From positions 2,002,501 to 2,066,500 of the forward strand of contig NZ_CP091430.1 in assembly GCF_024734895.1 (NCBI RefSeq): a DNA stretch of 64,000 nt, written 5' to 3'. How positions within the stretch are numbered: the stretch's first letter is position 1; each line of letters starts with the position of its first letter. This document shows positions 18,569-27,237 of the stretch, in pieces. The notes beneath the pieces are model-generated. The model saw only the letters and a list, made by a program, of their open reading frames with translations. It was not told where the DNA came from and did not search any database. The position numbers and the translations under genes were made by a program. The stretch comes from Paenibacillus spongiae. GTDB lineage: Bacteria > Bacillota > Bacilli > Paenibacillales > Paenibacillaceae.

Positions 18569-18938
18569 GCAGTTCCAAGCTGAACCGATGTCCCCGGAGA
18601 AGACGGCTTCACTGCTGAAAATTGTCGGGGAAAGGTACGGCTTCCAACCGGCGGGGGACATGTTAACGATATTAGAGCTTGGCGGCACGGCCGCTTTTCA
18701 AGCCAAGCCACCCCTTCGGTTTCTGGGGCTGGACGAGATTATTCATGCGGAGGCTTATCTTCATGTGGATTTTGCGGGCAGAGGGTTGCTGCCGTTGTTC
18801 GATCTGTACGAGAATGATTTCATCTGTTATCGGATACAGGACCGTCAGTTCTGCGTATTCAATATTATCGACTACAGCCAGTTCGGCCAAAGCGGCTCCG
18901 TGATCGATGTTCTAAAGAAGCTGGGTTATTTCGTCTAG
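18546..18938 (+). CDS. SUKH-type (SMI1/KNR4) immunity protein
   Basis: This 130-residue protein shows the SUKH pattern: an early hydrophobic segment, then LLPLFDLYENDFICYRI, then a C-terminal amphipathic helix. SUKH proteins are established immunity partners of nuclease toxins. The ATG lies 8 nt after GGAGG and overlaps the nuclease gene by 23 nt, so the two are made together. It is the last gene of the dynamin/ATPase operon. The start matches the family length; an earlier in-frame ATG lacks a ribosome-binding site. Confidence 0.85.
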   Translation: MTLNELLKQFQAEPMSPEKTASLLKIVGERYGFQPAGDMLTILELGGTAAFQAKPPLRFLGLDEIIHAEAYLHVDFAGRGLLPLFDLYENDFICYRIQDRQFCVFNIIDYSQFGQSGSVIDVLKKLGYFV

Positions 18939-19001
18939 AGTGAACAAATAAGAGCTAGATATAGTGGGAGCGGAGCAGGAAGGATGGAAAACCGGGAACA
19001 A

Positions 19002-19036
19002 CAGCGATCGGAAGAACATTCTGCCTGCGCAGCGGG
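19002..19036 (+). repeat. dispersed intergenic repeat, copy 1
   Basis: This copy shares the core ATTCTGCCTGCGCAGC with copies near 22.06 and 50.25 kb. The shared part is 24 nt with at most a few changes; flanking similarity to the second copy extends it to about 35 nt. The core includes the self-complementary octamer CTGCGCAG. It lies between the immunity gene and a bidirectional terminator. Confidence 0.75.
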
Positions 19037-19065
19037 TTATATCCGATCATTCGTTCTATATGATG

Positions 19066-19119
19066 ATAACGAAGAAGCCTCCGGGACCATAAACAATGGT
19101 CCGGAGGCTTCTTCGTTAT
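19066..19119. terminator. bidirectional terminator between convergent genes
   Basis: A long stem (ATAACGAAGAAGCCTCCGG against CGGAGGCTTCTTCGTTAT, continuing through GACCAT/ATGGTC with one bulged base) closes a 5-nt loop. It sits between the immunity gene (plus) and the GntR-type regulator (minus), so it can end transcription from both sides. Confidence 0.9.
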
Positions 19120-19140
19120 GGATGTCGCGATTGAACCCTG

Positions 19141-20286
19141 CTATGCAGAGGATTCGTCCCGCTTGACGGCAATTGTCGACTGCCCGTTAATCAATGTAAC
19201 GGGTATATTGATTTGCTCGGCGATCTGCGGATTCTGTATCGCTCTAATGAGCAGCTCCACGGACCGGTTGCCCATTAATTCAAGATTCTGCTCCATGTGG
19301 GTGAAGTAGGAGTTGTTCAATACGCTGATGCCGGGATTGTCGAAGGTCATAACAGACAGATCTTCCGGAACCCGTATGCCCAGCTTCGCGGCTACTTTGG
19401 AGATGTATACGGCATCCGGCGACTGAATGGCGAATATGGCCGTAATATCGCGATTCTCCGATAACCATTCTTCAATATGCTCGATTGCCGTAATCTCGTC
19501 ATGGAAAGGGGAGTCATCGTCGATACGTGTGAGCCAGTGATGCGGCTGCACACGGATTTTGGCGAGGCGTATGGCTTCCAGATAGCCTTGAAACCGCTCT
19601 TCCGAGCTTGACGTTTTTGATTTGGGCGACGAGACGACGCCGATGTTCCGGTGCCCAAGCTCGATCAGATGATTCGTTGCCTGCAGGGCGCCGCCATAAT
19701 TATCGGAATAGACGGAGTTTGTCTTGATGCCCGGTAAATAACGGTCGACCAGTACGAATGGAAATTGATTGGCTTTGAGCTCAAGAATCGCCTCATTATA
19801 AGCCTCTCCGTCCAGAGGGTAAATAATTAATCCCTTAACGCCGGCGGCGACCATCTCTTTGATCGCTTGAATCTCATCTTGCTGGGAGAGTGACGACCGA
19901 ACCATCAGCGCATACCCTTGATCCCGGCAAGCTTCTTCAATGCCTAACAGCAGCCTGTACATAAACAGGTCGCGAGCAGGATACATAATAAACCCGATGG
20001 CGTTCATCTGGAACGAAATGGGCGGCAGAGCAGGAGATACCGCGCGAGGCGGGGCATCGGCGTTATAGGCTTCCACGAACGTTCCTTTGCCGGCTATACG
20101 GTAAACAAGCCCTTCCTCGACCAGATGCTTAATGGCGGTCGTGATCGTGACGCGGCTTACCTGAAATTTATCCATAAGCTCCGCTTCCGTCGGAACCTGA
20201 TCCCCTGGCTTAAGACTGCCGCTATCGATTTGATTCTTTATATATTCTCTAATTTTGACGTATAAAGGGATTTTGGCATTTCGCAT
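19141..20286 (-). CDS. GntR-type regulator with LacI-like sugar-sensing domain
   Basis: This 381-residue repressor has an N-terminal winged helix of the GntR family (residues 1-75, with PTEAELMDKFQVSRVTITTA). A periplasmic-binding-protein-like effector domain of the LacI/GalR type follows (about 95-375, with RNIGVVSS, FRFQGY-like and VMTFDN segments). This architecture is that of AraR. The ATG was chosen after GGAGAGA. It is likely to respond to a sugar. Neither neighbour is a sugar-transport gene, and the divergent gene is glgC about 500 nt away, so its target is uncertain. Confidence 0.9.
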   Translation of the reverse strand: MRNAKIPLYVKIREYIKNQIDSGSLKPGDQVPTEAELMDKFQVSRVTITTAIKHLVEEGLVYRIAGKGTFVEAYNADAPPRAVSPALPPISFQMNAIGFIMYPARDLFMYRLLLGIEEACRDQGYALMVRSSLSQQDEIQAIKEMVAAGVKGLIIYPLDGEAYNEAILELKANQFPFVLVDRYLPGIKTNSVYSDNYGGALQATNHLIELGHRNIGVVSSPKSKTSSSEERFQGYLEAIRLAKIRVQPHHWLTRIDDDSPFHDEITAIEHIEEWLSENRDITAIFAIQSPDAVYISKVAAKLGIRVPEDLSVMTFDNPGISVLNNSYFTHMEQNLELMGNRSVELLIRAIQNPQIAEQINIPVTLINGQSTIAVKRDESSA

Positions 20287-20792
20287 CAATCGTTCTCTCC
20301 AATCCTACCTATATTGAAGACCATTCTATATTCTGCGGCTCGACTCATCGGAAACGAGAATGAACCTATTGTATTATAACATTTTATCTTAAGCGACATG
20401 AGCCGTCAAGTAAAGCGGGGAGCGATGGCAAACACACTATATCCAGCTAATGAATCATATGATACGGATACAGCCGGCATTATACTGCTTCATGGCTTCT
20501 TATAATTGACTTATAAAATGACCTTATGTAATATCTCAATTTATGCAATCAAATTGATTCCATAGGCGGCCGGCGTAGTTTGTGTATATCAATCAGTCAA
20601 ACCTGAGAATGCCGAATAGGCCAATGGTCTATTTTGTTTGTCGAACGGGTATCTCCTTCGGGCCAAGTGTTCTAAGGAATCGCAGAGCGCCATAACCCTT
20701 AGTAGGGTGTGCTTTATCAGGGTCGGGGCAGATCGGTGCATACCCCGGGCGAACGGTGGAGCCCGCCACGAATACTTGTCGGAGGTACAAGG
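20287..20792. other. intergenic region between GntR-type regulator and glgC
   Basis: About 500 bp lies between two divergent genes. On the minus strand a TATAAT at 20373-20378 is a fair -10 for the regulator gene, but no -35 stands at the right distance. I found no riboswitch-like structure and no credible small gene. Confidence 0.5.
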
Positions 20793-22028
20793 ATGAAGAC
20801 GAGCGATTGTATTGCGATGCTGCTTGCTGGAGGGGAAGGGCGGCGACTGGCGCCGCTTACGAACGATCTGGCCAAACCGGTCGTTCCCTTCGGAGGGCGC
20901 TGCCGTATCATTGACTACACCCTAAGCAACTGCGTCCACTCTGGCATTAGAACGATCGGGGTATTGACTCAGTATAAGGCGGAGTCGGTTCATGACCATA
21001 TTGGTGATGGAACGGCCTGGCAAAGAGAGGAGAGAGACGGATGTTCAACAATAGAGCTGCTGCCATCAAGCCGGGTAAGTGCGGAGAAGTATGCCGGAAC
21101 AGCCGACGCTTTATATCAAAATATGGATTACATAGACCGATTAGATCCAGCTCATGTCCTTGTACTTGCAGGTGATCATATTTATCGGATGGATTACCGC
21201 GAAATGCTGGCTTCACATAAGAGAAGCGGCGCTTCTGCCACTATTGCGGTGAAGCAGGTGCCCTGGAAGGATACGGGACGGTTCGGTATTATAAGCACGG
21301 ATGAGCATGGACGGATAGCTGCATTTGCCGAGAAGCCGATTCGGGCGGCAAGCAATACGGCTTCGCTAGGGATATATATATTCCGCTGGGCGGATTTGCG
21401 GCGAGCACTCCTGGAAGACCGGGATCATCCGGACTCCAGCAGGGATTTCGGCAAAGATATTATTCCGCGTATGCTCGATACGGGATACATGCTCATGGCC
21501 TATCCGTTTGAGGGCTATTGGCGGGATGTCGGGACGGTCGAAAGTCTTTGGGAGGCTCATATGGATATATTCGACGGCGGTCTTAACGAGGAATGGCATT
21601 GGCCGGTTCTGACGCGGGAACGGAAGCATACCTATCCCTCCTTGCTGACGCCGCATGCGGTCGTCCGACATTCCTATATTCATCATGGCAGTTATATTGA
21701 AGGCTCTGTCGAGCGCTCGGTCGTCTTCGGAGGCGTGGCTGTCGGCAGAGGGACCGACATTCTAGAAAGCATCGTCATGCCGGATGCTCAGATCGGCCGA
21801 AATGTGCGCATTATAAGGGCCATAATAGGCGAAAGGGCCATAATCGAGGATGGGTCGGTCATCGGTTCCCCGGACGAAGCTGTAACCGTAATTGGGGCCG
21901 GTGAGCGTGTGGAAGGGCACGGGTATGACGCCAGAATTGCGGAGCGAATTAAAGGATCCGTGAGTGAAGCGGGAAGAAGGTTTCTGGAGAAGAGGGAGCT
22001 TCCATTGTTCCCGGATTTCAACTTTTAA
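20793..22028 (+). CDS. glgC: glucose-1-phosphate adenylyltransferase
   Basis: This 411-residue enzyme makes ADP-glucose from ATP and glucose-1-phosphate, the committed step of bacterial glycogen synthesis. The nucleotide-binding signature LAGGEGRRLAPLT is at residues 11-23, the conserved GDHIYRMDY loop lies near 129, and the C-terminal third has the hexapeptide pattern of a left-handed beta helix. The start follows CGGAGGT with 6-nt spacing. Bacillus-type genomes usually keep glgC beside glgD, glgB, glgA and glgP; here it stands alone, which is unusual. A paralogue within a full glg operon elsewhere is possible. Confidence 0.92.
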   Translation: MKTSDCIAMLLAGGEGRRLAPLTNDLAKPVVPFGGRCRIIDYTLSNCVHSGIRTIGVLTQYKAESVHDHIGDGTAWQREERDGCSTIELLPSSRVSAEKYAGTADALYQNMDYIDRLDPAHVLVLAGDHIYRMDYREMLASHKRSGASATIAVKQVPWKDTGRFGIISTDEHGRIAAFAEKPIRAASNTASLGIYIFRWADLRRALLEDRDHPDSSRDFGKDIIPRMLDTGYMLMAYPFEGYWRDVGTVESLWEAHMDIFDGGLNEEWHWPVLTRERKHTYPSLLTPHAVVRHSYIHHGSYIEGSVERSVVFGGVAVGRGTDILESIVMPDAQIGRNVRIIRAIIGERAIIEDGSVIGSPDEAVTVIGAGERVEGHGYDARIAERIKGSVSEAGRRFLEKRELPLFPDFNF

Positions 22029-22056
22029 CGAAGTCACAAGGTGGATTCAAGAGAAG

Positions 22057-22091
22057 CAGCGAACGGAAGCATATTCTGCCTGCGCAGCAGT
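22057..22091 (+). repeat. dispersed intergenic repeat, copy 2
   Basis: This copy carries the core ATTCTGCCTGCGCAGC with 22 of 24 positions equal to each of the other two copies. It lies 29 nt after the glgC stop codon. Confidence 0.75.
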
Positions 22092-22251
22092 TGTGCCCGA
22101 AATCAGGGGATGTCTTAAATAGAAGATTTGATCCCTATCCTATGATATAATCTAGAGCAATAGAAGCGAATGGGACGGCATCTGCTTTGCTCCGCAGAGG
22201 AGTGAAGCGGGTGCTGTTCCTGTTCGTAAGGAAGGATGGAGGCAGTCTGCT

Positions 22252-22977
22252 ATGGATTTTAAGGAATTAAAGGATCGGGTTAGCGAGAGCAGCCGCATTG
22301 TCTTCTTCGGAGGCGCCGGAACTTCGACGGAGAGCGGAATTCCTGATTTCCGGTCTGCCGAAGGGCTGTACAATGCCAGCGGGGATGAAACATACGCGCC
22401 GGAAGAAATATTGAGCCGTGACTTCTTCAAGGCAAGGACCGAAGCGTTCTATACCTTCTATAAATCCAAAATGATTTATCCGGAGGCGAAGCCGAACAAA
22501 GCGCACGAAGCGCTGGTGAAGCTGGAGCGGCAGGGCAAGCTGCAGGCGGTAATTACGCAGAACATTGACGGGCTGCATCAGCTGGCCGGAAGCAAAAATG
22601 TCCTTGAACTGCACGGTTCCGTCCAGAGCAATCACTGCATCGCGTGCTATGCGAAATATCCGTTACCGTATGTGATGGAATCGCCCGGCGTTCCGGTATG
22701 CCGGCAATGCGGCGGGATCGTGAAGCCGGATGTCGTGCTGTATCAGGAAAACTTGGATATGGATGTGCTGGAGCGTGCGGCATCCTATATTCACAAGGCG
22801 GAAGTGCTGATCGTTGCCGGTACCTCGCTTACGGTACAGCCGGCGGCAGGGCTGCTTCGGCTATATGAAGGGAACGCGTTCATTCTGATTAACAAAAGCG
22901 CCACTGCGATGGACGGGCTTGCCGACTATGTCATCTCCGACAGCATCGGCCGCGTTCTCCATGCGTTAGTTGAATAA
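22252..22977 (+). CDS. cobB: NAD-dependent protein deacylase, sirtuin
   Basis: This 241-residue sirtuin removes acyl groups from lysines with NAD as co-substrate. Visible motifs are GAGTSTESGIPDFRS (NAD binding), TQNIDGLH, catalytic His121 in LHGS, and a zinc site of four cysteines (C129, C132, C150, C153). The length is normal. The ATG follows GGAGG. It is a single-gene unit with its own terminator. Deacylation of acetyl-CoA synthetase is the best-known role in Bacillus; no target gene is nearby. Confidence 0.95.
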   Translation: MDFKELKDRVSESSRIVFFGGAGTSTESGIPDFRSAEGLYNASGDETYAPEEILSRDFFKARTEAFYTFYKSKMIYPEAKPNKAHEALVKLERQGKLQAVITQNIDGLHQLAGSKNVLELHGSVQSNHCIACYAKYPLPYVMESPGVPVCRQCGGIVKPDVVLYQENLDMDVLERAASYIHKAEVLIVAGTSLTVQPAAGLLRLYEGNAFILINKSATAMDGLADYVISDSIGRVLHALVE

Positions 22978-23006
22978 CCTTTTCTTAAGGATCGAATGAT
23001 TGCTCG

Positions 23007-23043
23007 AATAAAGGAGGCGCGCTTCCCAGGGGTCTCCTTTATT
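23007..23043 (+). terminator. terminator after the sirtuin gene
   Basis: The perfect 10-bp stem AATAAAGGAG / CTCCTTTATT lies 30 nt after the stop codon. The loop is 17 nt, and the A-rich/T-rich stem base acts in place of a long T-run. Confidence 0.75.
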
Positions 23044-23231
23044 ACGATACAATGCAGGCTTACAGGCTGACGCCTTCGGTAATCATATCGGGAGGCAGAT
23101 GTCCGAGGCCAAGCCTGGCGACGGGGAAATGAAAGCGCTTCAAAATCATCATCTCGAAAGGGATGGGATGTATTCTCATTGTAGGGCTGTACCCGGAAAT
23201 AGCGAATCTATCGATATGGGGGAGTGTTCGT

Positions 23232-24134
23232 ATGGGAATCGAGAAGGCGAAAGGAAGTCGCGGGGAGTTTGAAGGCGTTTATTCATTAATGCTTACCCCT
23301 TTTGATGAATCGGGGGAAATCGACTGGAAGACTTACGAGGCGTATATCGAATGGCAGCTTTCCCATAAGCCTAACGGACTGTTTGCCGTATGCGGCAGCA
23401 GCGAGATGGCGCATCTTTCCTTGCAGGAACGGATCGTGCTGGCGGAGCTGGCGGTCAAACGGGCCGGCCATACGCCTGTAGTGGCGACAGCCAATTTGGA
23501 GCAGGGCGTTGAGGAGAATAAGGAAGAGATTAAGCGGATCGCGGAAATGGGCGTTTCGGGCATTGTGCTCGTCCCTCCGGCCGGTATGGGGGAGGATCAG
23601 CGCAAGCTGGGTCAATATTTGGCGCAACTGGCCGAGGCATCCCCGGTACCGGTATTATTGTACGAATGCCCGATCTGGAAGCCGCACTTGATCGATGCGG
23701 ATATTTACAGCGATTTGGTGAACCGGCACGGGGTCGTGGGCATTAAAGACACCACCTGCACCATGGAAGGGATCCTGGCCAAGATTAATGGGGCGCCAGA
23801 CGGTATCGTGCTGCAGGCCAATACGCCATTGATGCTTGCTTCGCTGCAGCAGGGCGCGAGGGGAATCATGGCCATTACGACAACGGCTGTAGCCGACGTT
23901 GCGCTGAAGCTGTGGAAGCACGCATTGGATGAAGATCAAACGATCGCGAAGGAAGCGCACCGGCAGCTGATCTTCCTGGATTCGCTTCTCGGCATGGGAT
24001 ATACGGCGACGGCGAAATATTTAGTTTCCTTGCGCGGTGTTCCTATGAGTACGAGAACGCGGGGCGGAAGCGCTATACAGCCGACATCGGCCAAAGCCAT
24101 AGAAGCGTGGTTCGAAGCCTTCTGCGGTTCCTGA
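23232..24134 (+). CDS. dihydrodipicolinate synthase-family aldolase
   Basis: This 300-residue TIM-barrel lyase is of the DapA/NanA family, which form or split carbon bonds through a Schiff base. The Schiff-base Lys172 is in VVGIKDT and the conserved Tyr144 in LLYECP. The start follows GGGGGAG with 7-nt spacing. It stands alone, away from lysine-biosynthesis genes, and the GSSEMAHLS loop replaces the usual GTTGE of true DapA. It is thus more likely a catabolic member acting on a keto-sugar acid than the lysine enzyme. The substrate is unknown. Confidence 0.88.
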   Translation: MGIEKAKGSRGEFEGVYSLMLTPFDESGEIDWKTYEAYIEWQLSHKPNGLFAVCGSSEMAHLSLQERIVLAELAVKRAGHTPVVATANLEQGVEENKEEIKRIAEMGVSGIVLVPPAGMGEDQRKLGQYLAQLAEASPVPVLLYECPIWKPHLIDADIYSDLVNRHGVVGIKDTTCTMEGILAKINGAPDGIVLQANTPLMLASLQQGARGIMAITTTAVADVALKLWKHALDEDQTIAKEAHRQLIFLDSLLGMGYTATAKYLVSLRGVPMSTRTRGGSAIQPTSAKAIEAWFEAFCGS

Positions 24135-24237
24135 TTCACTGCTTCGATACGTGGATTCGCCGCAGGGATAATTCGGTAGACGAGCAGCTCGTCCAGCATT
24201 TGCCGGAGGGCAGTAAGCTGTTAGCTAGCGAATAGAT

Positions 24238-24282
24238 GAACGAACCCGCTGTAGCTCGTTACGAGCCGCAGCGGGTTCGTTC
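24238..24282. terminator. bidirectional terminator
   Basis: A perfect 13-bp stem (GAACGAACCCGCT / AGCGGGTTCGTTC) with an inner GCTCG/CGAGC helix stands between the aldolase gene (plus) and the AraC-type gene (minus). Confidence 0.9.
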
Positions 24283-24346
24283 TGCCTTGATACGTTCCGG
24301 GATCCGGCGTGTTGGACTCCATAATAGGATGATAAACTATGCCGTC

Positions 24347-25162
24347 TCACGCTTTCCGCAGACCGCTCCAAGACAGCTGGCGGATTTCCGAGGCTGTCCG
24401 CCCTGTCGACTGTTTGATTAGCCTTGCGAGATGATGGGATGTCTTGAAGCCGCAGCGATGCGCGATTTCGGTGACGTTAAGACCCGTATTCGTCAGCAGT
24501 TCTATAGACCTTTCTACGCGGTATTGCCACAAGTAATGGATGGGAGTCGTCTGTTCGAACTGCTTGAACAACCGGACCAAGTGTTCCGAGGACAGGCATG
24601 CATGATCGGCGATCTCCTTGAGTGTCACGTCTTCGGCATAATGTTCGTGCATCCAAGCGAGAGCGGCATAGATGGCGGGATGCTTCTCTTTCTGGAGAAA
24701 AGCTTTGGTCGATTCTGTCGGATACAGATGAAGGGCGGTGAGCCCTAGGCTGCGAAGAACGGGATCGGCCGGCATCGCTTGCCGCTGAAGATGAAGCATG
24801 AGATCCGTCAGCCGGTTCATTTCCTCAGTAAGCGGCAAATATGGCGGCAGCGCATACAGACTCTCCATTACGCTGCTGGCTAGCGCCGGAGCATGCACGG
24901 CTATCCAGCGGTGCCAGGTTTCTTCCGTTCTGGAGAAGATGAACGATTCTTCGTGCCCCGGCTTAAGAAGCACGACGTGACCGGGCTGGACGCGAAGCTC
25001 CTGCCCGTCAATTGTGACGATCATTTCGCCCGTGTAGAGCATGACGAGCTGAACGTCCTGTTGAATGCGAGGTCCGAACCTCCCGCCGGGCGGATATACG
25101 ATGGAACCGGCAGCAGCGGACGCCACGGTTTCGAATGGAATGGTTACTTGATTCAGCAGCAT
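24347..25162 (-). CDS. AraC-type transcriptional regulator
   Basis: This 271-residue protein has an N-terminal cupin-like effector domain (TGEMIVTIDGQELRVQPGHV, about 45-80). Two C-terminal helix-turn-helix units follow (LKEIADHACLSSEHLVRLFK and VTEIAHRCGFKTSHHLARLI). GGAGGTGGG precedes the ATG. It is divergent from a PhyH-type dioxygenase gene with 139 nt between them, the usual layout of an AraC activator and its target. Confidence 0.93.
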   Translation of the reverse strand: MLLNQVTIPFETVASAAAGSIVYPPGGRFGPRIQQDVQLVMLYTGEMIVTIDGQELRVQPGHVVLLKPGHEESFIFSRTEETWHRWIAVHAPALASSVMESLYALPPYLPLTEEMNRLTDLMLHLQRQAMPADPVLRSLGLTALHLYPTESTKAFLQKEKHPAIYAALAWMHEHYAEDVTLKEIADHACLSSEHLVRLFKQFEQTTPIHYLWQYRVERSIELLTNTGLNVTEIAHRCGFKTSHHLARLIKQSTGRTASEIRQLSWSGLRKA

Positions 25163-25301
25163 AAACCCACCTCCGGTAAAAATGCGTCAATTATCAATTG
25201 TAGATACATTTCGGCAAATTGCAGCCATTGTTCTGCCTTGCGGCGAGGCCGTATGCTGTGAGTATAGCAAAGCGAAAAATGTTTTAGCAAAGGAGATATT
25301 C

Positions 25302-26045
25302 ATGAATACGACATTTACACCTCCCCTTACGCCGCTTTCTGCCGAGCAGATCGATTTTTTTAATGAGCAAGGCTACATCCTGATTAAGAAAGGGATGTCG
25401 GATGATCTAATAGATGCCTTTAACGGACACATCTATGATCTCCGCAACCAGACTCCGCTGCCCGAATGGGCGAAGTGCGATGATGACAAGAGGTATTCGG
25501 TCCGCTTGTTCAATCCGCATCAGCAAGACAGTTTCTCCAGACAGATGATGAAGCATGTCCTCATACGGGGCGCGCTCGCTCAACTGATGGGAAGAGAGGC
25601 CGTATGCGTGCAAAGCATGTATTTCTATAAAGAGCCGGGCTCGCCGGGGCAAGCGGCGCATCAGGACTATTATTACATCAAGGACGACCCGATGACGATG
25701 ATTGCGGCATGGGTTGCGATGGAGGAATCGGTCGACGAAGAGAATGGCTGTCTATGGGTTATGCCCGGAACTCATAAGCTGGGGCTTCTGCCGCATGGCG
25801 CCGTTCGAAATCTCGAGGAGCATGAGAAATGGACGCATGAAACCGAAGGGGTCGATGAGCTCAAAGAAATTCCGGTTATTATGGAGAAAGGGGATATTCT
25901 GCTCTTCAGCGAGCTCCTTATTCATTCCTCCACCAAAAACCGGAGCAAGGACCGCTGGCGCCGTTCGTACGTGTGCCACTATATCCGAGAAGATTCGAGC
26001 GTGCTGCATCGGGAAGATCTGCGCGTGAAATATCCATTGTATTAA
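25302..26045 (+). CDS. PhyH-family Fe(II)/2-oxoglutarate dioxygenase
   Basis: This 247-residue protein has a double-stranded beta-helix with the iron-binding pair His120-x-Asp122 (AAHQDYYY). The distal His and the 2-oxoglutarate-binding Arg lie in the C-terminal HSSTKNRSKDRWRRSY segment. Family members hydroxylate small molecules using O2 and 2-oxoglutarate. The ATG follows AAAGGAG. It is a one-gene unit opposite an AraC-type regulator. A second PhyH gene opposite another AraC gene lies 1.2 kb further on, suggesting a shared pathway. Confidence 0.9.
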   Translation: MNTTFTPPLTPLSAEQIDFFNEQGYILIKKGMSDDLIDAFNGHIYDLRNQTPLPEWAKCDDDKRYSVRLFNPHQQDSFSRQMMKHVLIRGALAQLMGREAVCVQSMYFYKEPGSPGQAAHQDYYYIKDDPMTMIAAWVAMEESVDEENGCLWVMPGTHKLGLLPHGAVRNLEEHEKWTHETEGVDELKEIPVIMEKGDILLFSELLIHSSTKNRSKDRWRRSYVCHYIREDSSVLHREDLRVKYPLY

Positions 26046-26071
26046 GCTATGAGAACGGCTTCATAGACGCG

Positions 26072-26105
26072 GCAAAGGTTCCGGCTCGATGGCTGGAACC
26101 TTTGC
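26072..26105 (+). terminator. terminator after the first PhyH gene
   Basis: The stem GCAAAGGTTCC / GGAACCTTTGC, 11 bp perfect with a 12-nt loop, is followed by TGTTATTTG. The gene on the other side is convergent, so it may serve both. Confidence 0.85.
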
Positions 26106-26178
26106 TGTTATTTGCCCCATATTCCCTCCAATTCAACAGGCCGGCGGATAGCTGGACTACGGGTGGAGCTTAACGCGG

Positions 26179-27012
26179 TCAGGACTTCCGATATTCACGA
26201 GGCGTAGCTTTCGTATGTTTCTTGAACATCTTTCCAAAGTGGGAAAAGTTATTGTAGCCAACGGCTGACGATACGTCGGTCACGCTCAGGACCGATTGCT
26301 TGAGCAGCTGCTCGGCTGCTTTGATTCTTGTAATGTTCATGTATTCAAAAATGGTGAGACCGGTCGCCTGCTTAAAGGTGCGGCTCAAATAATAAGGGCT
26401 GACGTGAAATTTTCCGGCTAATGAATTCAACGTAAGCGGCTCGGCGTAGTTTTCATTGATGAAGCGGACAATGTCGGTTATTTTGCGGTAAAGAGGCGTG
26501 TCGAGCGGCGACACGTTGCTGCGTGCCGAATAACGTGCGGCCGATAACAAAAGATCGATGACCCCCAGACGAATAGCCAGCTCATAGCCGGTCTCCTTCG
26601 TCCGCATTTCATGCATGAGCTTCTCCATCAGCGCTTCTACCTGCATTCGCTCTTTAACCTGCAGCCGATACACCGGATTGTCCCGCATATAGGGTCGCAG
26701 CAGCAAATCCGCTTCCGCATGATACGAATTCCGCAAGAACGATTCCGTGAAATAGATGACGATTCTTTCATGGGCCGATTCGCCCTCATCAGAAGTCTGA
26801 TGCAGCACTTGTGGATTAATGAAGACGAGATCGCCTTCTTGAATACTGTAGGAGCGGTCTTCAATAAAGTAACGCCGCTGACCGGATACCAAATAATAGA
26901 TTTCATAAAAGTTATGGTAGTGGCCGGTCTGCATCTTGAAGGGGCCAGTTCGTTTGATGTATTCCATCGAAACAAGCGATCCGGGGGTTTCGAATATCAA
27001 TGGATCGGACAT
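26179..27012 (-). CDS. AraC-type transcriptional regulator
   Basis: This 277-residue regulator has an N-terminal cupin domain with HYHNFYEIYYLVSG, typical of sugar-sensing AraC proteins. The C-terminal helix-turn-helix pair contains LNSLAGKFHVSPYYLSRTFK and VGYNNFSHFGKMFKK. The start was set by AAGGAGTG before ATG rather than the upstream in-frame ATG. It is divergent from the second PhyH gene and probably controls the operon 27238-31753. Confidence 0.93.
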   Translation of the reverse strand: MSDPLIFETPGSLVSMEYIKRTGPFKMQTGHYHNFYEIYYLVSGQRRYFIEDRSYSIQEGDLVFINPQVLHQTSDEGESAHERIVIYFTESFLRNSYHAEADLLLRPYMRDNPVYRLQVKERMQVEALMEKLMHEMRTKETGYELAIRLGVIDLLLSAARYSARSNVSPLDTPLYRKITDIVRFINENYAEPLTLNSLAGKFHVSPYYLSRTFKQATGLTIFEYMNITRIKAAEQLLKQSVLSVTDVSSAVGYNNFSHFGKMFKKHTKATPREYRKS

Positions 27013-27237
27013 CCTTCTGCACTCCTTATCGGATATAATATATCGCAAATTATGCGGGGTTTAGAACATTAAGTCAATTATTGCGGCGAATTTGTTCAGA
27101 ATTTGCGATAAGCTGAACACAAACTCTTTGTATTGAAATTGCCGACACGTGCCCGACAAGCAGTTAGATATAGGAAGGTGATGGGGGATGTTGTGAAGGG
27201 CAGCACGATCGGTTCGATTAACTAGGGAGGGTGAACC

